The notes below the pieces were generated by a model that saw nothing but the letters and a program-made list of their open reading frames with translations, searched no databases and was not told where the DNA came from. 64,000 nucleotides of DNA. Source: Dichetophora obliterata (lineage: Eukaryota; Arthropoda; Insecta; Diptera; Sciomyzidae). This document shows positions 32,946-45,250 of this stretch, one piece after another. The position numbers were made by a program, and so were the translations under genes. Within the stretch, counting starts at the first letter, position 1. Each line of letters opens with the position of its first letter. Where the stretch lies: NCBI GenBank assembly GCA_963920525.1, contig OY986439.1, forward strand, positions 51,767,482-51,831,481, read 5' to 3'.

Positions 32946-33500
32946 TACGGGTTAGTGTAGAAATTTATAAGAAATAGGAGTTCCGCTGAATAGAACACAC
33001 CAATTATGAGTTGCCGTAAATAGACGATGGCAGCAGACTTCTTTCTTTCATTTAAAGATTGCTTTTTTAATAGTTTCAAACGATCCTCATTAGGAGGAAG
33101 ATTTAAAGTGTCAGTTCCACTTAAGCTCCTTAGAGCAAACCGAACAAAGCGTTTTTGGATTCTCTCTATACGTACAACATGTACATTGTAACTTGGCGAT
33201 CAAACTCTACTTGCATGCTCCAAGTGAGGACGAAAAATTGAATAATACAGTGTTGTAGTTGTAATCATACTATTAAATTCGTTGGCCCAGCGTTTTATAA
33301 AATCGAGCATAGAAGACGTTTTTAACATATGTAATCAATATGAACGTTAAACGATAGCTTATAATCCATGCATATACCAAGATCTTTGACAGCATCTACA
33401 TGACTTCTTTGAAGCAGTATCTTTTATCTTATAATCAAAAATTAAATTTATCCTTTTTCGCGAAAACGTCATACTTACTTACTTACTTAGTTAGTTAGCG

Positions 33501-34768
33501 CTACAACCGTATGTCAGTCCTGGCCTCATCTAAGAATTTGCGCCAGCCATTTCTGTATTTCGCTTGCTGGCGCCAGTTGGAAATTCCAAGCTTCGTCAGG
33601 TTGTCCTCTACTTGGTCTTTCCAACGAAGATGCGGTCGTCCTCTTCTGCGTTGACCGCCGCTGGGTACCGAATCGAATGTTTTCTTCACTGGAGCATCGT
33701 CTTTCATGCACTGAACATGACCAAGCCAGCGAAGCCGCTCGATTTTAATGCGCTTGACTATGTCGATGTCAGCGTACAGCTCATACAGTTCATCATTCCA
33801 CCGTATTCGGTACTCGCCATTGACGCAAAAGTTATTCTTCATTTGATCTCAATGCTGATGTCGTTGGTTGAGTTAATGCTGGATCCCAGATAAACGAAGT
33901 TCTTCACAACCTCGAATGAGGTATTGTCAACGGTAACGTGGGTTCCAAGACGCTGGGACCAAGACGCGAATGCTGATGTCGTTGGTTGAGTTAATGCTGG
34001 ATCCCAGATAAACGAAGTTCTTCACAACCTCGAATGAGGTATTGACAACGGTAACGTGGGTTCCAAGACGTTGACACTAACTATTTCGTCTTATCTGCAT
34101 TCACTGCCAGACCCAGCTTGGCTCTTGACTCTTGAGACCCGACTTGACTCTTTTTCTAATCTGGAAAATGCTGCACTGACTTCGCGCGTATTATGGCCAA
34201 TGATATCGCTGTCATCAGCATACGCAAGCAGCATAACACTCTTGTAGAATATTGTGCCACTACGTCTCAGATCAGCAGCTCGGATGATCTTTTCCATCAT
34301 TAGGTTGAAAAAATCGCACGATAAGGAATCACCTTGTCTGAAACCTCGTTTGGTAACAAATGGTGGGGAGAGGTCCTTCCCAATTTTAACTGCGCTGCTG
34401 GTGTTGCTGAGTGTCATCCTGCAAAATCGTATTAGTTTTGCAGGAATACCAAATTCAGACATGGTGGAGTACAGGTGCTTCCTTATTGGGCTGTCCAAGG
34501 CGGCTTTGTAGTCGACAAAAAGATGGTGGGTGTCGACTTGTTTTTCTTGAGTCTTCTCCAAGATTTGTCGTAGCGTGAAAATCTGGTCGATGGTGGACTT
34601 TCCAGGTCTGAAGCCACACTGATAAGGTCCGATCAGTTCGTTTACAATGGGCTTCAATCTTTCACATAAAACGCTCGACAGGACCTTATATGCGATATTA
34701 AGAAGGCTCATCCCACGGTAATTGGCACAGATAGTGGGATCGCCTTTCTTTTGGATTGGGCAGAGCAC
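33501..34768 (-). pseudogene. RTE-type reverse transcriptase, internally deleted
   Basis: From 34768: CPIQKKGDPTICANYRG, GFRPGKSTIDQIF, the palm (FVDYKAALDS, first Asp kept), FRQGDSLSCDFFN and LLAYADDSDIIG at about 34215, so the YADD box is intact. The frame is then lost; VYLGSSIN follows twice because of a 118-bp tandem duplication. A deletion removes ~150 residues before the C-terminal block (YRIRWNDELYELYADIDIVK, RLRWLGHVQCM, RRRGRPHLRWKDQVEDNL) that stops at 33501. The C-terminal RRRGRP...RWxDQV block is typical of RTE/BovB proteins. Confidence 0.8.
33851..34070. repeat. 118-bp tandem duplication inside the RTE fragment
   Basis: Copy 1 starts at 33851 and copy 2 at 33969 (AATGCTGATGTCGTTGG in both). 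The copies differ at only a few positions (for example TGTCAACGG against TGACAACGG), so the duplication is recent relative to the element. Confidence 0.85.
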
Positions 34769-36570
34769 ACTGAGATTCCAATCGTTGTGTCATAGTATGG
34801 CATTTATCTGGATTTAAAAACATATTATTTTTTTAAAACACCAAACTTCAAAGGATTTGAAATCAGAATGGAGTAGATCTGAATTGTCTTTAGCATCTAT
34901 TGCTGTGTATATTTTCATATCACCTGAATAGATAAGTAGATGAGAGAAATTGATAATGTTTGTGACATCATTAACGCCTAAAATAAACAGAAGTGGACCA
35001 AGGTGGCTACTTTGAGGAACACCTGATTCAGCAATATATTCAGCAGACAAAACACCTCGAAAACGTATTTGATAGGATCGTTCTGTCAGATACCATTGGA
35101 TCCAGCTTACAAAAAATTGTGGAAAACGCAATAACTTTAGTTTAAATATTATTAATTTGTGTGGTAGTGTATCAAACTGAATTCAAGCAAAAAGTTGTAA
35201 AATCGAGGAGATTATACACAGTGGATCTGCCTGTAACAAATCCATGCTGATGAGTTGTTATGACCTTCCCACAATGAATCTTCACACAATCATACAAGAG
35301 CCGCTCAAAAAGTTTTGGAATATACGAGAATTCAGCGATAAGCCTATATATGTTAATATCATTTCTACAACCTTTTTTATAAATAGGACCAATAAAAGAT
35401 TTTTTTCCAAAAAAAGTGGAAAATTACATTCCTTTTTGATTTATCAAATAACATGGACAGTGGTTGACTAAGAATGGAACCACATTGCATTAACACTGCG
35501 GCAGGAGTTCCATCAGGTCCAGCATTAAAATCGTTTTCGATCGATCCAATATACATTAAAATATCCTCTGAGTTAAAATATATCCAACAAAACCCTAGGT
35601 GTAGAGTTCAAATATTCAAAATATTTTTCATCAGGATTAAAAGAGTCTGAACAGAATGACTCTTTAAAGAGTGGCAAATAGGCAACAAATTGTTACGGGA
35701 TCGTTAGTAAATCCATCAGGAGTATTAAATAATGAAGGGAATCCATCAGATTTTTTCTTTGTTTGTTTTGGATCAGACAATATTCTCAGCTTAATACTGT
35801 CTAAATAATTGGGATACAAAGTAACTGAGCAACTTTCAAAATCCAGAAACAAACGCTTGTAGGTTTCTAGGTCATTTAAGTCTAAGCTACAGACATACTT
35901 CTTCCATCCCCTATTCCTGTTGTTGAGAAAAGTCTTGAATTTCCTTGTGTACCAAGGGTAAGCACAATTTTTCGCAAATTTGAGGCTCAGAAAAAAAAGT
36001 AAAGATTTCCAAATATGAAAAATAATTGAATCTTCAAGATTTTTACCATTAAAATATTCTAAAATTACATTCAGTTTACTATGAAATAGATGATTCAAAA
36101 TCAAAAAGTCACCTTTTTTAAAAAAGAATTCATAAACTTTTCCTATTGAATTGGAATTCACTATATTTTCTCTGTACTATACTTGTACTATATGTTCAGT
36201 GGCGGATGGTGGTTATCAACAGAATATAGAGCATGAAGAGCCTTCTTAACAATCATGTTGCAACAGTTTGTAGCTAAGATCAGGTCAAAAAGTCGTTCAC
36301 AACTATTACAAATACAACTCACTTGTTGCAAGTCAACATATATTATCAGCAAAGATATGCTTTTGACGTATCTTATAATAAGATGCACTAAAATATGTAC
36401 CATCGTCAGAAGACGCCCATTTCAAGTCAGGTAGATTAAAATCTTCCAACAATAAAATGTCATCATTAACGTCCAGAATATTTATAACGTATTTGATGCA
36501 ATCTGCAAGGCTTGCATAAACTTATACACTGCTCTTTGGAGGAACATAAGCATTAACTACTGTAATGAGC

Positions 36571-39500
36571 CGCGTTGTTTTGAGTGTACATCACTTCAAG
36601 CGGTTGAGACGGTGGCATCCCAGCCACTCGACGGCTAATAGGGCGGTTCTTGCCATCATGTGTACACCACTAGCTCACCAAATAAAAATTTTCGTGTCAA
36701 AAAAAAACTTGTAGGAGAAAAGATAAAAAGCCGTGAAATAATTATTAGAAAACCCGATAGAATCAAACTATCAAAGACAAACAACACAACCCTACGTCTC
36801 AGTCCATCAGCTGGAGTCATCCCACCCTAAGTCTGCGCTTATTGATCAGCAGCCGTGAACTACATAAAGGACTCCTAGTATTTTGTATGTAGTTCCCTAA
36901 TGCTCACTCCGTCTTTTGTCCGTCCAATACCTGTCACCCAGTCATGACTGAATAGCACAACATACTTCACCGGAAACTACTTACGTTTCACACCAGCCAG
37001 CCAGAGATTTAGCAACTCATAGTGCTAAGTTAAAATCTTAAGAAAAGAATAATAAGAAAAGAATTCCGCATATGTATTTGTATTTATACTGATTCACTTC
37101 ATTGTCTATACATATATAAAATTCTTACTAAAGATACTTTTATTGCTACCAGTTACTAGTAAGCTAATTTTTAAACTAACTGCAAGAAAAATTTCAAACA
37201 AACGTTAAAAATTTTAAAGTTAAATTGCTAAATAAAAATTAATAGCTAAAGAAAAAAACTGCTTTTTTAGAATCTCCGAAACAAATATTTGTGTTAAAAA
37301 AAAACAAAACTTCATAAATATTGATTGAAATATAAAAAAAAAATAAAAAAACTCACCAGTTTTTACAGCATGCAGATGATGGCGCCAGCATTCATGTTGT
37401 ACAGTGTATTTTGCTCGAAAAGTGATAGCCTTATTCTGTTTTTTTTTTTCTAACAAAATAGTTATCTTTTTCTTTAGACTATACTATAAAATTCAATTCA
37501 TATGCACTAATTAATAAAATTAATGAAAGGGTTAAATTTAAAAATTAATAGCTTAAATTAAAAAAAACCAATTAATCGTTCATTCAATTAAAAAAAATTC
37601 AGAAATATATAAAAAAATTAAAAATATCTATGAGTATACATCAAAAATAGAAAAGAGTAGATTAAATTCTAAGTTAACAAAAAAAAATTCCGAAAAAAAA
37701 TTTAATTTAAGTTAGAGGAGGTTACATGCACCGTGCAGCGCACTCTACATATGAATTTGCCTATGTTATTGTACTGCGGTCAACGACCTTCATGTACATA
37801 TGTAAATCAAAGCAGCCGTTTGTTTTTATTTTTTTTATTTTCTATTACTTTTCGTCGTCAGTGGCTTTAGGTCGTTGACCTTATGTAATTTAGCTGCTTT
37901 TTCCAATGGCAATCAGCTGTTCTGTTGCAAAATACTGCTCTCTTACTGTTTGAGGCAGTTTTGTTAGGGTGGTCCTTTACGTTCGTGATTTCTCGCTTTA
38001 GCACTTTACCTCTAAAAACTTTTAACTTTGCATTTAATTCACTTAAAAAAACTTTTAATTCACTTAGGCCCTGTATAATTATTTCCTCCCGCTGGGCAAG
38101 GGCCTAAAAAAGTACATAATTATTTCCGTGTACAGTTAACAAAAATATATGACCTCACCTAAGCAGTTATATTTACTTATATACAATGTATATAAATAAA
38201 TTGCGGGAATGCAAAAGCCGTTATGGTCCTGTTAAAAAAACGCCGATTTCCAGATCACCTAATTAGATGAAATAATTTTCAAACTGAAACTTACATATTT
38301 AAAAATTAATACAATAACTCATATTTTTTCTTGTCTTATTTTTTTTATCACTTTATATGCAACTTTGCCAGAATTTACTGCACACTTTGGGTATTGACTT
38401 TAATGCACCAAAAAATTAGGCTTTAAACTTCTTTATTTTTTCTTTGTACACTTTCTATACTTAGCTACTTGATTATCATTTGCTTTCTGGTCTGCTAGAC
38501 TTAATACTCTAATCCTAACAGTCAAATCAACTCGAATTTGCCGATCAGTTCGTCCACCCACACATAAAAGTTCGGTTGAATGCGTTACTCTGTTCTGTAC
38601 TCAGCTAATTAAGTACAGCAACCATAACTCAAAATACTGAGTCACAATAATGAGACCCCAAGACACAAACCTCTTATCCGTGCCATATGCCAAGAAAACA
38701 CTCAGAACAACATCCAAGCTTAGGCCATCAAAAACACTCAAACTTATTGCATAAAACAACCACCACAAAGATTGGAATACATTCTTTACATGAAAACAAC
38801 TCAAACTAGTGAAAAACCTATTCTGAATGGGTTATTTTCTCATTCCCATAACACTCACTCACTCTCACATTTTCCATTACATATTTCCATCTGTCACTTT
38901 CGCTTTATAATTTGATTTATTTGCATGCAATATCAGCATGTGTCGCAATTCAACATCAAATAAACAAAATAAAAACTAATAAAACCACCAAATACATTAA
39001 AAAGACATTTTTTGCAAGGATAGGAACAAACGCAAACAGAGTAAGTATCAGGAATTGGCCGCTTTACTAACCTTCATGTCTTTTCAGCTACATTCACTCA
39101 TATAACCAGTCATCTTTACATTCACACATAATACGTTATATCACTGCAGCCGCAAAGCCACCCACAATCAATCGCTCTTTCCTACCATATCAAAGATTAT
39201 GACAGATATTAAATCTAAACTTAACTGCTCATAAACCCATTGCAACGCCAAACACCTAGAACCTTTACGACCAGCCAAGCACTTCTCTGCATCAGCAGAC
39301 AAATAAAAAAATGTACCAAGTCCTGACTTGGCAATCCATATCGATGGCTTAATCCGCAAACCTCCTGGCTACGTTTCTATTTCTCAGTTATGTTACAAAT
39401 TTGCTGGAATGTACTGAGAAAGGTATATGGTGAAAATTAAACTGCATTTAAATAAATCGAAGAAAAAGAAGCAGACAAAACCAAGAAGAAAATTATAAAG
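36571..39500. other. no gene recognised
   Basis: Long AT-rich intergenic-type stretch. A direct/inverted use of GGTCGTTGACC-like words occurs around 37780 and 37872. A segment starting TTAGGGTGGTCC at about 37965 resembles a mariner tip, without a visible partner. No ORF above background, no RNA gene. Confidence 0.45.
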
Positions 39501-39868
39501 TACTAGCTGAACCCGGTGTGCTTCGCTACTCTCCTCGTTATAAAATAAAATTAAAAGTATTTATATATTTTTCACGCCATCGAATTTTCGAAATAAGTCT
39601 ACCCCAGCGCCACCTACCGTGTCCATTTATACACAAATTATTTTCTTATGATCAAACAAACATACATTCTGAATTTCAGTTAAATTGGTCCATAAATTCA
39701 AATTTTCGATATAAGTCCACCCCAGCGCCACCTATCGGGTCCAAATATAACCTATGTTACCCACCGTACCAAGATGAACATTACCTGAAAATTTCATCAA
39801 AATCGGCCCAGCCGTTTTGGAGTCCATACGTTACATACATACACACATCCTATTTTATATATATAGAT
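39501..39868 (+). repeat. interspersed repeat starting ACTAGCTGAACCCGG and ending in a TATATATAGAT tail
   Basis: The head (ACTAGCTGAACCCGGTGTGC) and the closing text (AAATCGGCCCAGCCGTTTTGGAG, then a TACATACATACACACATCC stretch and TATATATAGAT) are typical of a dispersed insect repeat without coding capacity. Internally, CCCCAGCGCCACCTA occurs twice (about 39602 and 39720). The same head type recurs at 61244 and the same tail at 43935. Confidence 0.65.
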
Positions 39869-39888
39869 TGTAACAATAACTATTAATA

Positions 39889-40600
39889 TTAAGTATGCGA
39901 ACCCTTATTGATTATTACTTCTTGGAGACGCCGAGGCCATGATTCAATTATATATAATTTTGAGTAAGCTGAGAGCACATATCTCTCGGCGAATGTCAAA
40001 AACACCTGTTTGGTGTTGTTATCTTTTACTATGACATTCGCCGATCCAAATTCCATCCATCCAGCGTTTTCGTTTAAAAATGTCACTGGGCACTTTAAAA
40101 AGGAAACGTTTTCCTTGTTCCAATAGTTTTGGCGAATCGCGTACTTTTTCGGCATTTTGAGGTAGTAAGAAAAACTCAAACTCCAAAAAAATTGTTTAAA
40201 AATTATTTGAAACACAAATTTAATATTAAAATCCAATAGTTTGACTTCTAGTCAGAAATTTTAATTTGATTGTATACTTGTCTTTTTTTGTTTTACTTTG
40301 ACATTTTGAAATCTAAGTTTTGTATGAGAACAATTTCATGGATACTTAACCTTATATATAATAGAATCATGGCCGAGGCAATGAGTTTATTAATGTCTTT
40401 ATAGTTTTTTGCTCAATTTTACCCCATTCGGCAGTTATTGCAGTTTAAGGCTTTTTACATTATTAAATTGTGTGTAATCTTTGAAAACTGACTTGGATAA
40501 AACTGCCCACATATAGAATATGTGAATAATGAGACAATGGGGTTTAAGTCAGGACTACAAGCGAGTCAGTCCAAAACGGTCAATGTTAATGTTAATGCTG
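39889..40600 (-). pseudogene. Tc1-like transposase C-terminal relic
   Basis: At about 40590-40545 the minus strand reads VLDxLACSPDLNPI, the third-residue region of a Tc1-like transposase, then WAVLSKSVFKDYTQFN. At 39960-39889 it reads ESWPRRLQEVIINKGSHT, the usual Tc1 C-terminal end. Between them is a ~60-residue open stretch from MPKKYAIRQ (about 40155) that I cannot place. The first two Asp are missing. Ends in the repeat at 39501-39868. Confidence 0.5.
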
Positions 40601-40675
40601 TATGGTGGAGATGCGTACTGCGAGCTAAATAAGATCTATTGTACCTCCTTCTCAAAGCTCCGCTGGGTTAACGGA

Positions 40676-41960
40676 TTACAGAATTTCATCCAGCCCTATT
40701 TCTTTAATGAATTTGAGAATATTCTTAGGTTCAAGGGATGAAACCTGCTCTGGACTCAGCTCATAGTTCCCCATTGCTAGTTTACGTCTGCGAGCCACGG
40801 CGGCGCAGTTTGCAAGTAGGTGTATTGGAGTTCCCTCTGATTCTTCACAGAAACGGCAGTTACTATCGGTTTCTGTGCCCAATTTCATCAGGTGGTGTTT
40901 GAGTCTACAGTGTCCTGTAAGGAACCCCGTTAGAATTCTTAGATTCGGTTTGCCTAAGCTCATGCACAATTTTGCTCTCCGAGTGTTAAAATCTCTGAGG
41001 AGCAAATTGGATTGGCTTAGCTTTGGGAGGCTTTTCCAAAAGTTTGAACGTTTATGCCTCTCCTCCCTTCTTAGTTCTTCTTTTATAAAATTTGTGCCCA
41101 ATCCGCAGAATGGTTATGGTCCTTTAAATTTTGTGGCTGCACCCTGTCGCGCTAGACCATCGGCTTCTTCGTTACCCTGTATTCCCTTGTGTCCTGGGAC
41201 CCAAAGTATAGTAACAGTGTTATTCTTGCCTAGTTCGTTGAATTTTGTTAGGCATTCCCATGTTATTCTCGATGATATCTCACAGGAAACTAATGCTTTG
41301 ATTGCTGCGTGGCTGTCTGACATCACAACTATATCCAGACCTTTGTATTTTCGGTCCAGATTGAATTTTGCACACAGCTGTATTGCTAGGATTTCCGCTT
41401 GGAAGATACTGGGTGTTGTCCCCATAGGTTCAAAGTGCTTGGTTCTTGGCCCGTACACCCCTGCGCCTATACCTTCCAATGTCTTGGAGCCATCCGTATA
41501 CCATTATATACTGTGTGGTTTCTTGACTTGCAATATAATCTCTTTCTTGGTACTAAGATTAATTTGAAGTGTTTTTCGAAGTTTTACCTTTTTACTATAT
41601 CGTCTCTTGGTAGATCGATGTAGGGAGTGTGCTTTCCAATATCCTCCTTCTCTCTACTGCTGATAGTTTTACCTAAACCTGTCCCCTCCTTTGCCATGCA
41701 TAACAGAGTTCGCTTGGCTACTCCCTCTATGACAAGGTGTAAGGGTGTTAGGTCCAGAGTTACTTCTAGTGCTGCTTTAGGGCAGGTATCATGGCCCCTG
41801 TGATGCATACACAGGCCAGTCTCTGCACCTTTGTTAGCATATTTATCTTGTTGTCTATCCATTTTCCCGATAGGCTGCTATTTTTCCTTGTTATTTCTCA
41901 CTTATCTGTGTACCACGGCCCATTCTTGAAAGGTGTCCTAAGAGATTTACCAATACTATA
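40676..41960 (-). pseudogene. non-LTR ORF2 C-terminus: RT end plus RNase H
   Basis: From about 41880: the RT tail (VQRLACVCITGAM, then after a shift EVTLDLTPLHLVIEGVAKR). At 41479-41114 an RNase H domain follows, with FQAEILAIQLC, MSDSHAAIKAL and WVPGHKGIQGNEEADGLAR; the Glu, Asp and final Asp of RNase H are visible. At 41101-40676 comes the C-terminal Cys-His region (CRFCEESEGTPIHLLANC). Two frameshifts. RNase H points to the R1/LOA/I group. Confidence 0.8.
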
Positions 41961-42845
41961 TTTTATAATTAATAAAATCTGGATAATGGCATTAATACCT
42001 TTTATTTCGACGAAAATAGCCGATTACAATTTATTTTATCAAAGAAACCACGTGTGGTCTTAACATTACTTCGCTCCGCAGAAATATCGAACGTTGTAAA
42101 GCATGTAAACAACACTCAAGAAAATGTGCTTATATGTTTGGTCTTATCATTAGTTCGTACAGTGTATTGCACGACGTTGAATTTGGTCCAGAAGTACGTT
42201 TCAATTTTAATTACTTGACGAATTTTCTTTATATTTCTGTATACTTTCCGTTAATGACACTTCCTCAATATTTCGATATTGGGTTCGTGCATGATAAATC
42301 CCGACGTTTCTGCATTGCGTCTTGCACGAATTTGGAACATTTCTATGAAATTTTCGTTAATGAAATGGCCAAATCAGCTTGTTTCGTCAAAGATCAAGAA
42401 AAATCGTACATGATTCATTTGAGATTTCTTCAAGACTGGAACTACTGGGTAACTATAGCTCGTTACTTTATATCAGTGTCGGTCAATTAAACTCTTGCAC
42501 TGTTCTTTCAGTTGTGTGCTACACATAATTTATTTATATATCATCTATCAAGTGCAATGCTTTCTTAGACTAGGGATACAATTGGGCTGTTTACAGTACT
42601 GTATGGTCTTGCATCATAGCATTTGCAAAATGGTAGAGAATATTTTTAATCTACATTAACATAGTTTATATATACTATACTTAAGCAATACTGAAATGCA
42701 CACTGACACCTGATAGTTGAAAAAAGAAGAACTGAAAAAAGAACTGATATGAAAAATAAAGAAAGCCTTCAAGCTTTCCAATAAAATACGTTTGATTTTC
42801 AACGATCAGCTGTGAATTTTATGTTTTGCAAGAAGTGTTGCAAAG
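41961..42845. other. no gene recognised
   Basis: A 118-codon frame is open at 42134-42490 on the plus strand, but it has no recognisable motif and low complexity is not the reason. It may be TE debris. Otherwise AT-rich noncoding. Confidence 0.3.
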
Positions 42846-42849
42846 TAGA

Positions 42850-43930
42850 CCGCAAAAAAGACCGTTAGCAATCCAGACGAGGTGAAGCGTTTAGTGGTCA
42901 TGGCGATCCAATGTAACACCACCACACTCTTGGGCTGCGATGCCATTGCAAGGCACACGCTAAGGGGTAGCTCAGAAATCAACCCTAGAGGTAAGTTTTT
43001 ATTTTTATACTATATAAATGTATGCAACAAGGTCATTACACCTACTTTCGCCTTCCCAAGTACTGACAACTTCACAGGCTGAAGTGAAGTCTTGGACATT
43101 ACCCTACTTAACGAAAACGAGTTTATAAAAGTGGTTAGTTGGAGAGTTTCAGGCCAAAGGTCTTTCTCGGATCGTAGCTTGATCCTCTTCAATTTGAACT
43201 TTGAAATAGAGGCCCCTCTTCCATTTCGTAATCCCAAACGTACTGACTGGGCTAAATTTGCCAAGGTGGCTCGCGCAAAAATACATTCCTTAGCCTACAA
43301 GCAAATCTCAGCTGCGGAGGAAATAAACTCTTCTGTGGAGGCCCTAGAGCAAACCATGCAGTTTGTCTTTAGAGTCTCAAATCCCATTAGCTGGAGCAGG
43401 AATAAATCCTTTCCTCCGTGGTGGAGCAAAGATCTCTCTAACATTAGGAAAAGTGTTAGGAGAATTTTCAACTCTTGTCATAGGTAGTGTCTTTGGCAAC
43501 CATTTAAAGATATCCTTAAAACCTACAAGAAAGCTATTCGAGACGCAAAAAATCACTCTTGGCAGAAATACACCCAATCAATCGACAATATCAAAGAATC
43601 AGCGAAACTTAGCAAAATTCTGTCCAAAGAAAGCACCAGCCCTTCTTTCAATAGGAAAGACGATGGTACGTAGACAGAATCTACCAATGAATAACTGGAA
43701 CACCTTACTCAGCACGCATTTATCCGGCTGCAGGAACAGCTACAATGATACCTTAGGTTCAGAATCACCAAAAGCCACTGCTGCGGCTCCTACTGGCTCC
43801 TTTATTTCAATGGACAGGGCCTTATCTGGGCCTTAAAGAGCATCTCTCCATACAAATCTCCAGGCTCTGACGGCATTCTACCAATAATGTTGCAGAAATT
43901 ACAAGATGTAGTTACACCTATCTTACTCTA
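42850..43930 (+). pseudogene. non-LTR ORF2 relic: endonuclease end and pre-RT linker
   Basis: Plus strand: LLGCDAIARHTLRGSSEINPRG (endonuclease GD.NAxH-type block, with a Cys where GD is expected), TFAFPSTDNF, VLDITLLN, VSGQRSFSD (the SDH region), then FPPWWSKDLSNIRKSVRR and YKKAIRDAKNHSW, and SISPYKSPGSDGI, the entry to RT. Cut at about 43930, where it meets the tail repeat at 43935. Several stops and frameshifts. Probably the same broad group as 40676-41960, but in the opposite direction. Confidence 0.7.
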
Positions 43931-43934
43931 TATA

Positions 43935-43986
43935 TTCATAGTCCATACGTTACATACATACACACATCCTATTTTATATATATAGA
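43935..43986 (+). repeat. tail copy of the 39.5 kb repeat
   Basis: The ~48 bp AGTCCATACGTTACATACAT... to TATATATAGA is identical to about 39828-39875. Only the tail is present here; the rest of the repeat is missing. Confidence 0.75.
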
Positions 43987-43989
43987 AGA

Positions 43990-44369
43990 TTGTTAATTTA
44001 CTTTTTGGCTCCGTCTTCGTCTATAATTGTATCCATAAAACGAATGCAGATGGAGTTAGCCAGTTTGCAGATTAAGCCACCGATTTGCAAACGTAGTTTT
44101 CACGATATAGGCTCACGTCACACTACATATATGTACATTAGCATTACAATGTACAAGCTTAATAAAAAGCAGGGAATATCGATAATGGAACTAACGAAGG
44201 AGTTTCTAAGATCTACTAAGGCACCACCACCGACAGCAAAAGTATTGCCAGCTTGTTTGTCCTTTCTATATACTTCAAAACTATTATCAAATAATTCCAA
44301 GTCAGTAATGTTTCCATTTAACCACGTTTCAGTCAATGCGATAATATTTTCAGAAAAATTGTAAGACAT
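43990..44369 (-). pseudogene. non-LTR endonuclease fragment
   Basis: Minus strand from 44369: SENIIALTETWLNGNITDLEL, VYRKDK, then a GGGALV block, as in the start of APE-type endonucleases. It continues out of frame to about 43990 (IGGLICKLANSICIRFMD). Short, 3'-truncated, inactive. Confidence 0.6.
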
Positions 44370-44396
44370 TAAAAATATGTCTCGCGTCTTAAGCGG

Positions 44397-44770
44397 GATT
44401 GACCACCTTCAGCAAGTTTTGCAAGTTTTTTTATATGAAGTTTTGTAATTTTTATGTGCTCTATCTCTCTCCACACTCAATGAGAGAGTATTAAAAACTT
44501 ACTCTTACTCTCTTTGACTTGATTAACTTAATTTCAATTTTCTTGCTGAATCTTTTTGCGCGTTGTTGCCAGTATGGAGTTGTTGAAGTTCGCATATTTT
44601 ATTTTTCAAACTTCAAAATAAAGAAGCATGTGTCTGGCAATATTGAATATGATATAGAAAAACAGAAAACTTGCTGAAGTCTTACATGTCACTGAATCGA
44701 CCTGCGGCACATTCTCACAAAGAGAGCATGAAAGCTGTCACAAAAAACTTACTGAAGGTGGTCAGTGAAT
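44397..44770. mobile_element. MITE with GACCACCTTCAGCAAGTTTT ends
   Basis: The left end GACCACCTTCAGCAAGTTTT (about 44399) is inverted at the right (GACCACCTTCAGTAAGTTTT read inward, ending about 44768). A further inverted copy of CTTCAGCAAGTTTT lies at about 44670. No ORF. Target duplication unresolved. Confidence 0.6.
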
Positions 44771-44771
44771 C

Positions 44772-45250
44772 CACTTTTAGAGCGTATGTTTTCACGATTA
44801 CCCTCGTGACCCCGAAGCAAACCCATACATCACATTTACCTAAAGGACTCAGGGATGCCTTGGCCGGAGTTAGGACAGCGTGCCTTGTGCCATCTGTTTG
44901 ATCATACAATTTGACAACACTCTAGTTTGGAACTGGAAGATCGGGGTTGGAGACTCTTAGAGCTTCCAGAATTTTGTCTGCCTCTGTTTAATCTAGAGTG
45001 GCACTCAGCCACACTTCACCTGCCTTGGCAATAGCCACCTTATAGAATGTGACAGATCTGGGCCTCTCTTTTCAGGATAGCCAGCAACTCATCTCTTCTG
45101 TCGACATCGCTGAAGAGTCAAAAAGTCACCAGCAGCCTTCAGCTTTTTTGCCTCATCGGCTTGTTTCTACTCCTCCCACCCTCCGTCGTTTTTCGACCAT
45201 TTGGTCGTATTCTGAGCCGCAGCAGCAATTACACTCTAGTCTCTGAGGAG
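44772..45250 (-). pseudogene. non-LTR ORF1-like fragment
   Basis: The minus strand shows AIAKAGEVWLSATLD, ADKILEALRVSNPDLPVPN, then YDQTDGTRHxVLTP and WVCFGVTRVIVK. I recall this type of block from the ORF1 proteins of R1/LOA-type non-LTR elements (DUF4780-like). Stops and shifts. May belong with the fragments at 40-44 kb. Confidence 0.4.

Larger units (their letters stand above)
33474..34788 (-). mobile_element. RTE-clade non-LTR fragment nested in another non-LTR element
   Basis: Flanked by GTCATA on both sides (33468-33473 and 34789-34794). The tail on the minus strand is a short CTAA/GTAA repeat, as in RTE elements. Removing it rejoins NPDKC to MTFSRK in the host RT. 5'-truncated and internally deleted. 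Confidence 0.8.
32950..36570 (-). pseudogene. non-LTR retrotransposon (endonuclease-RT), decayed, split by an RTE insertion
   Basis: Minus strand from the right: endonuclease relic (ILDVNDDILLLEDFNLPDL, about 36480-36430), linker (KTFLNNRNRGWKKY, about 35930), then RT with the SGVPQSSHLGPLLF block at about 35010 and an active-site box that has become IYSGD. After the RTE insertion it resumes at about 33467 (SRKRINLIFDY) and ends with a YVERIQKRFVRFALR-like tail near 33170-32950. Many stops. The HLGPLLF form and the ERIQKRFVRFALR tail fit the Jockey/CR1 side of non-LTR elements. Catalytic residues are lost. Confidence 0.7.

Noticed and set aside
42134..42490. 118-codon open frame on the plus strand
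   Set aside because: No recognisable motif, no support from neighbours, and it lies among TE debris; left as unexplained rather than called a gene.
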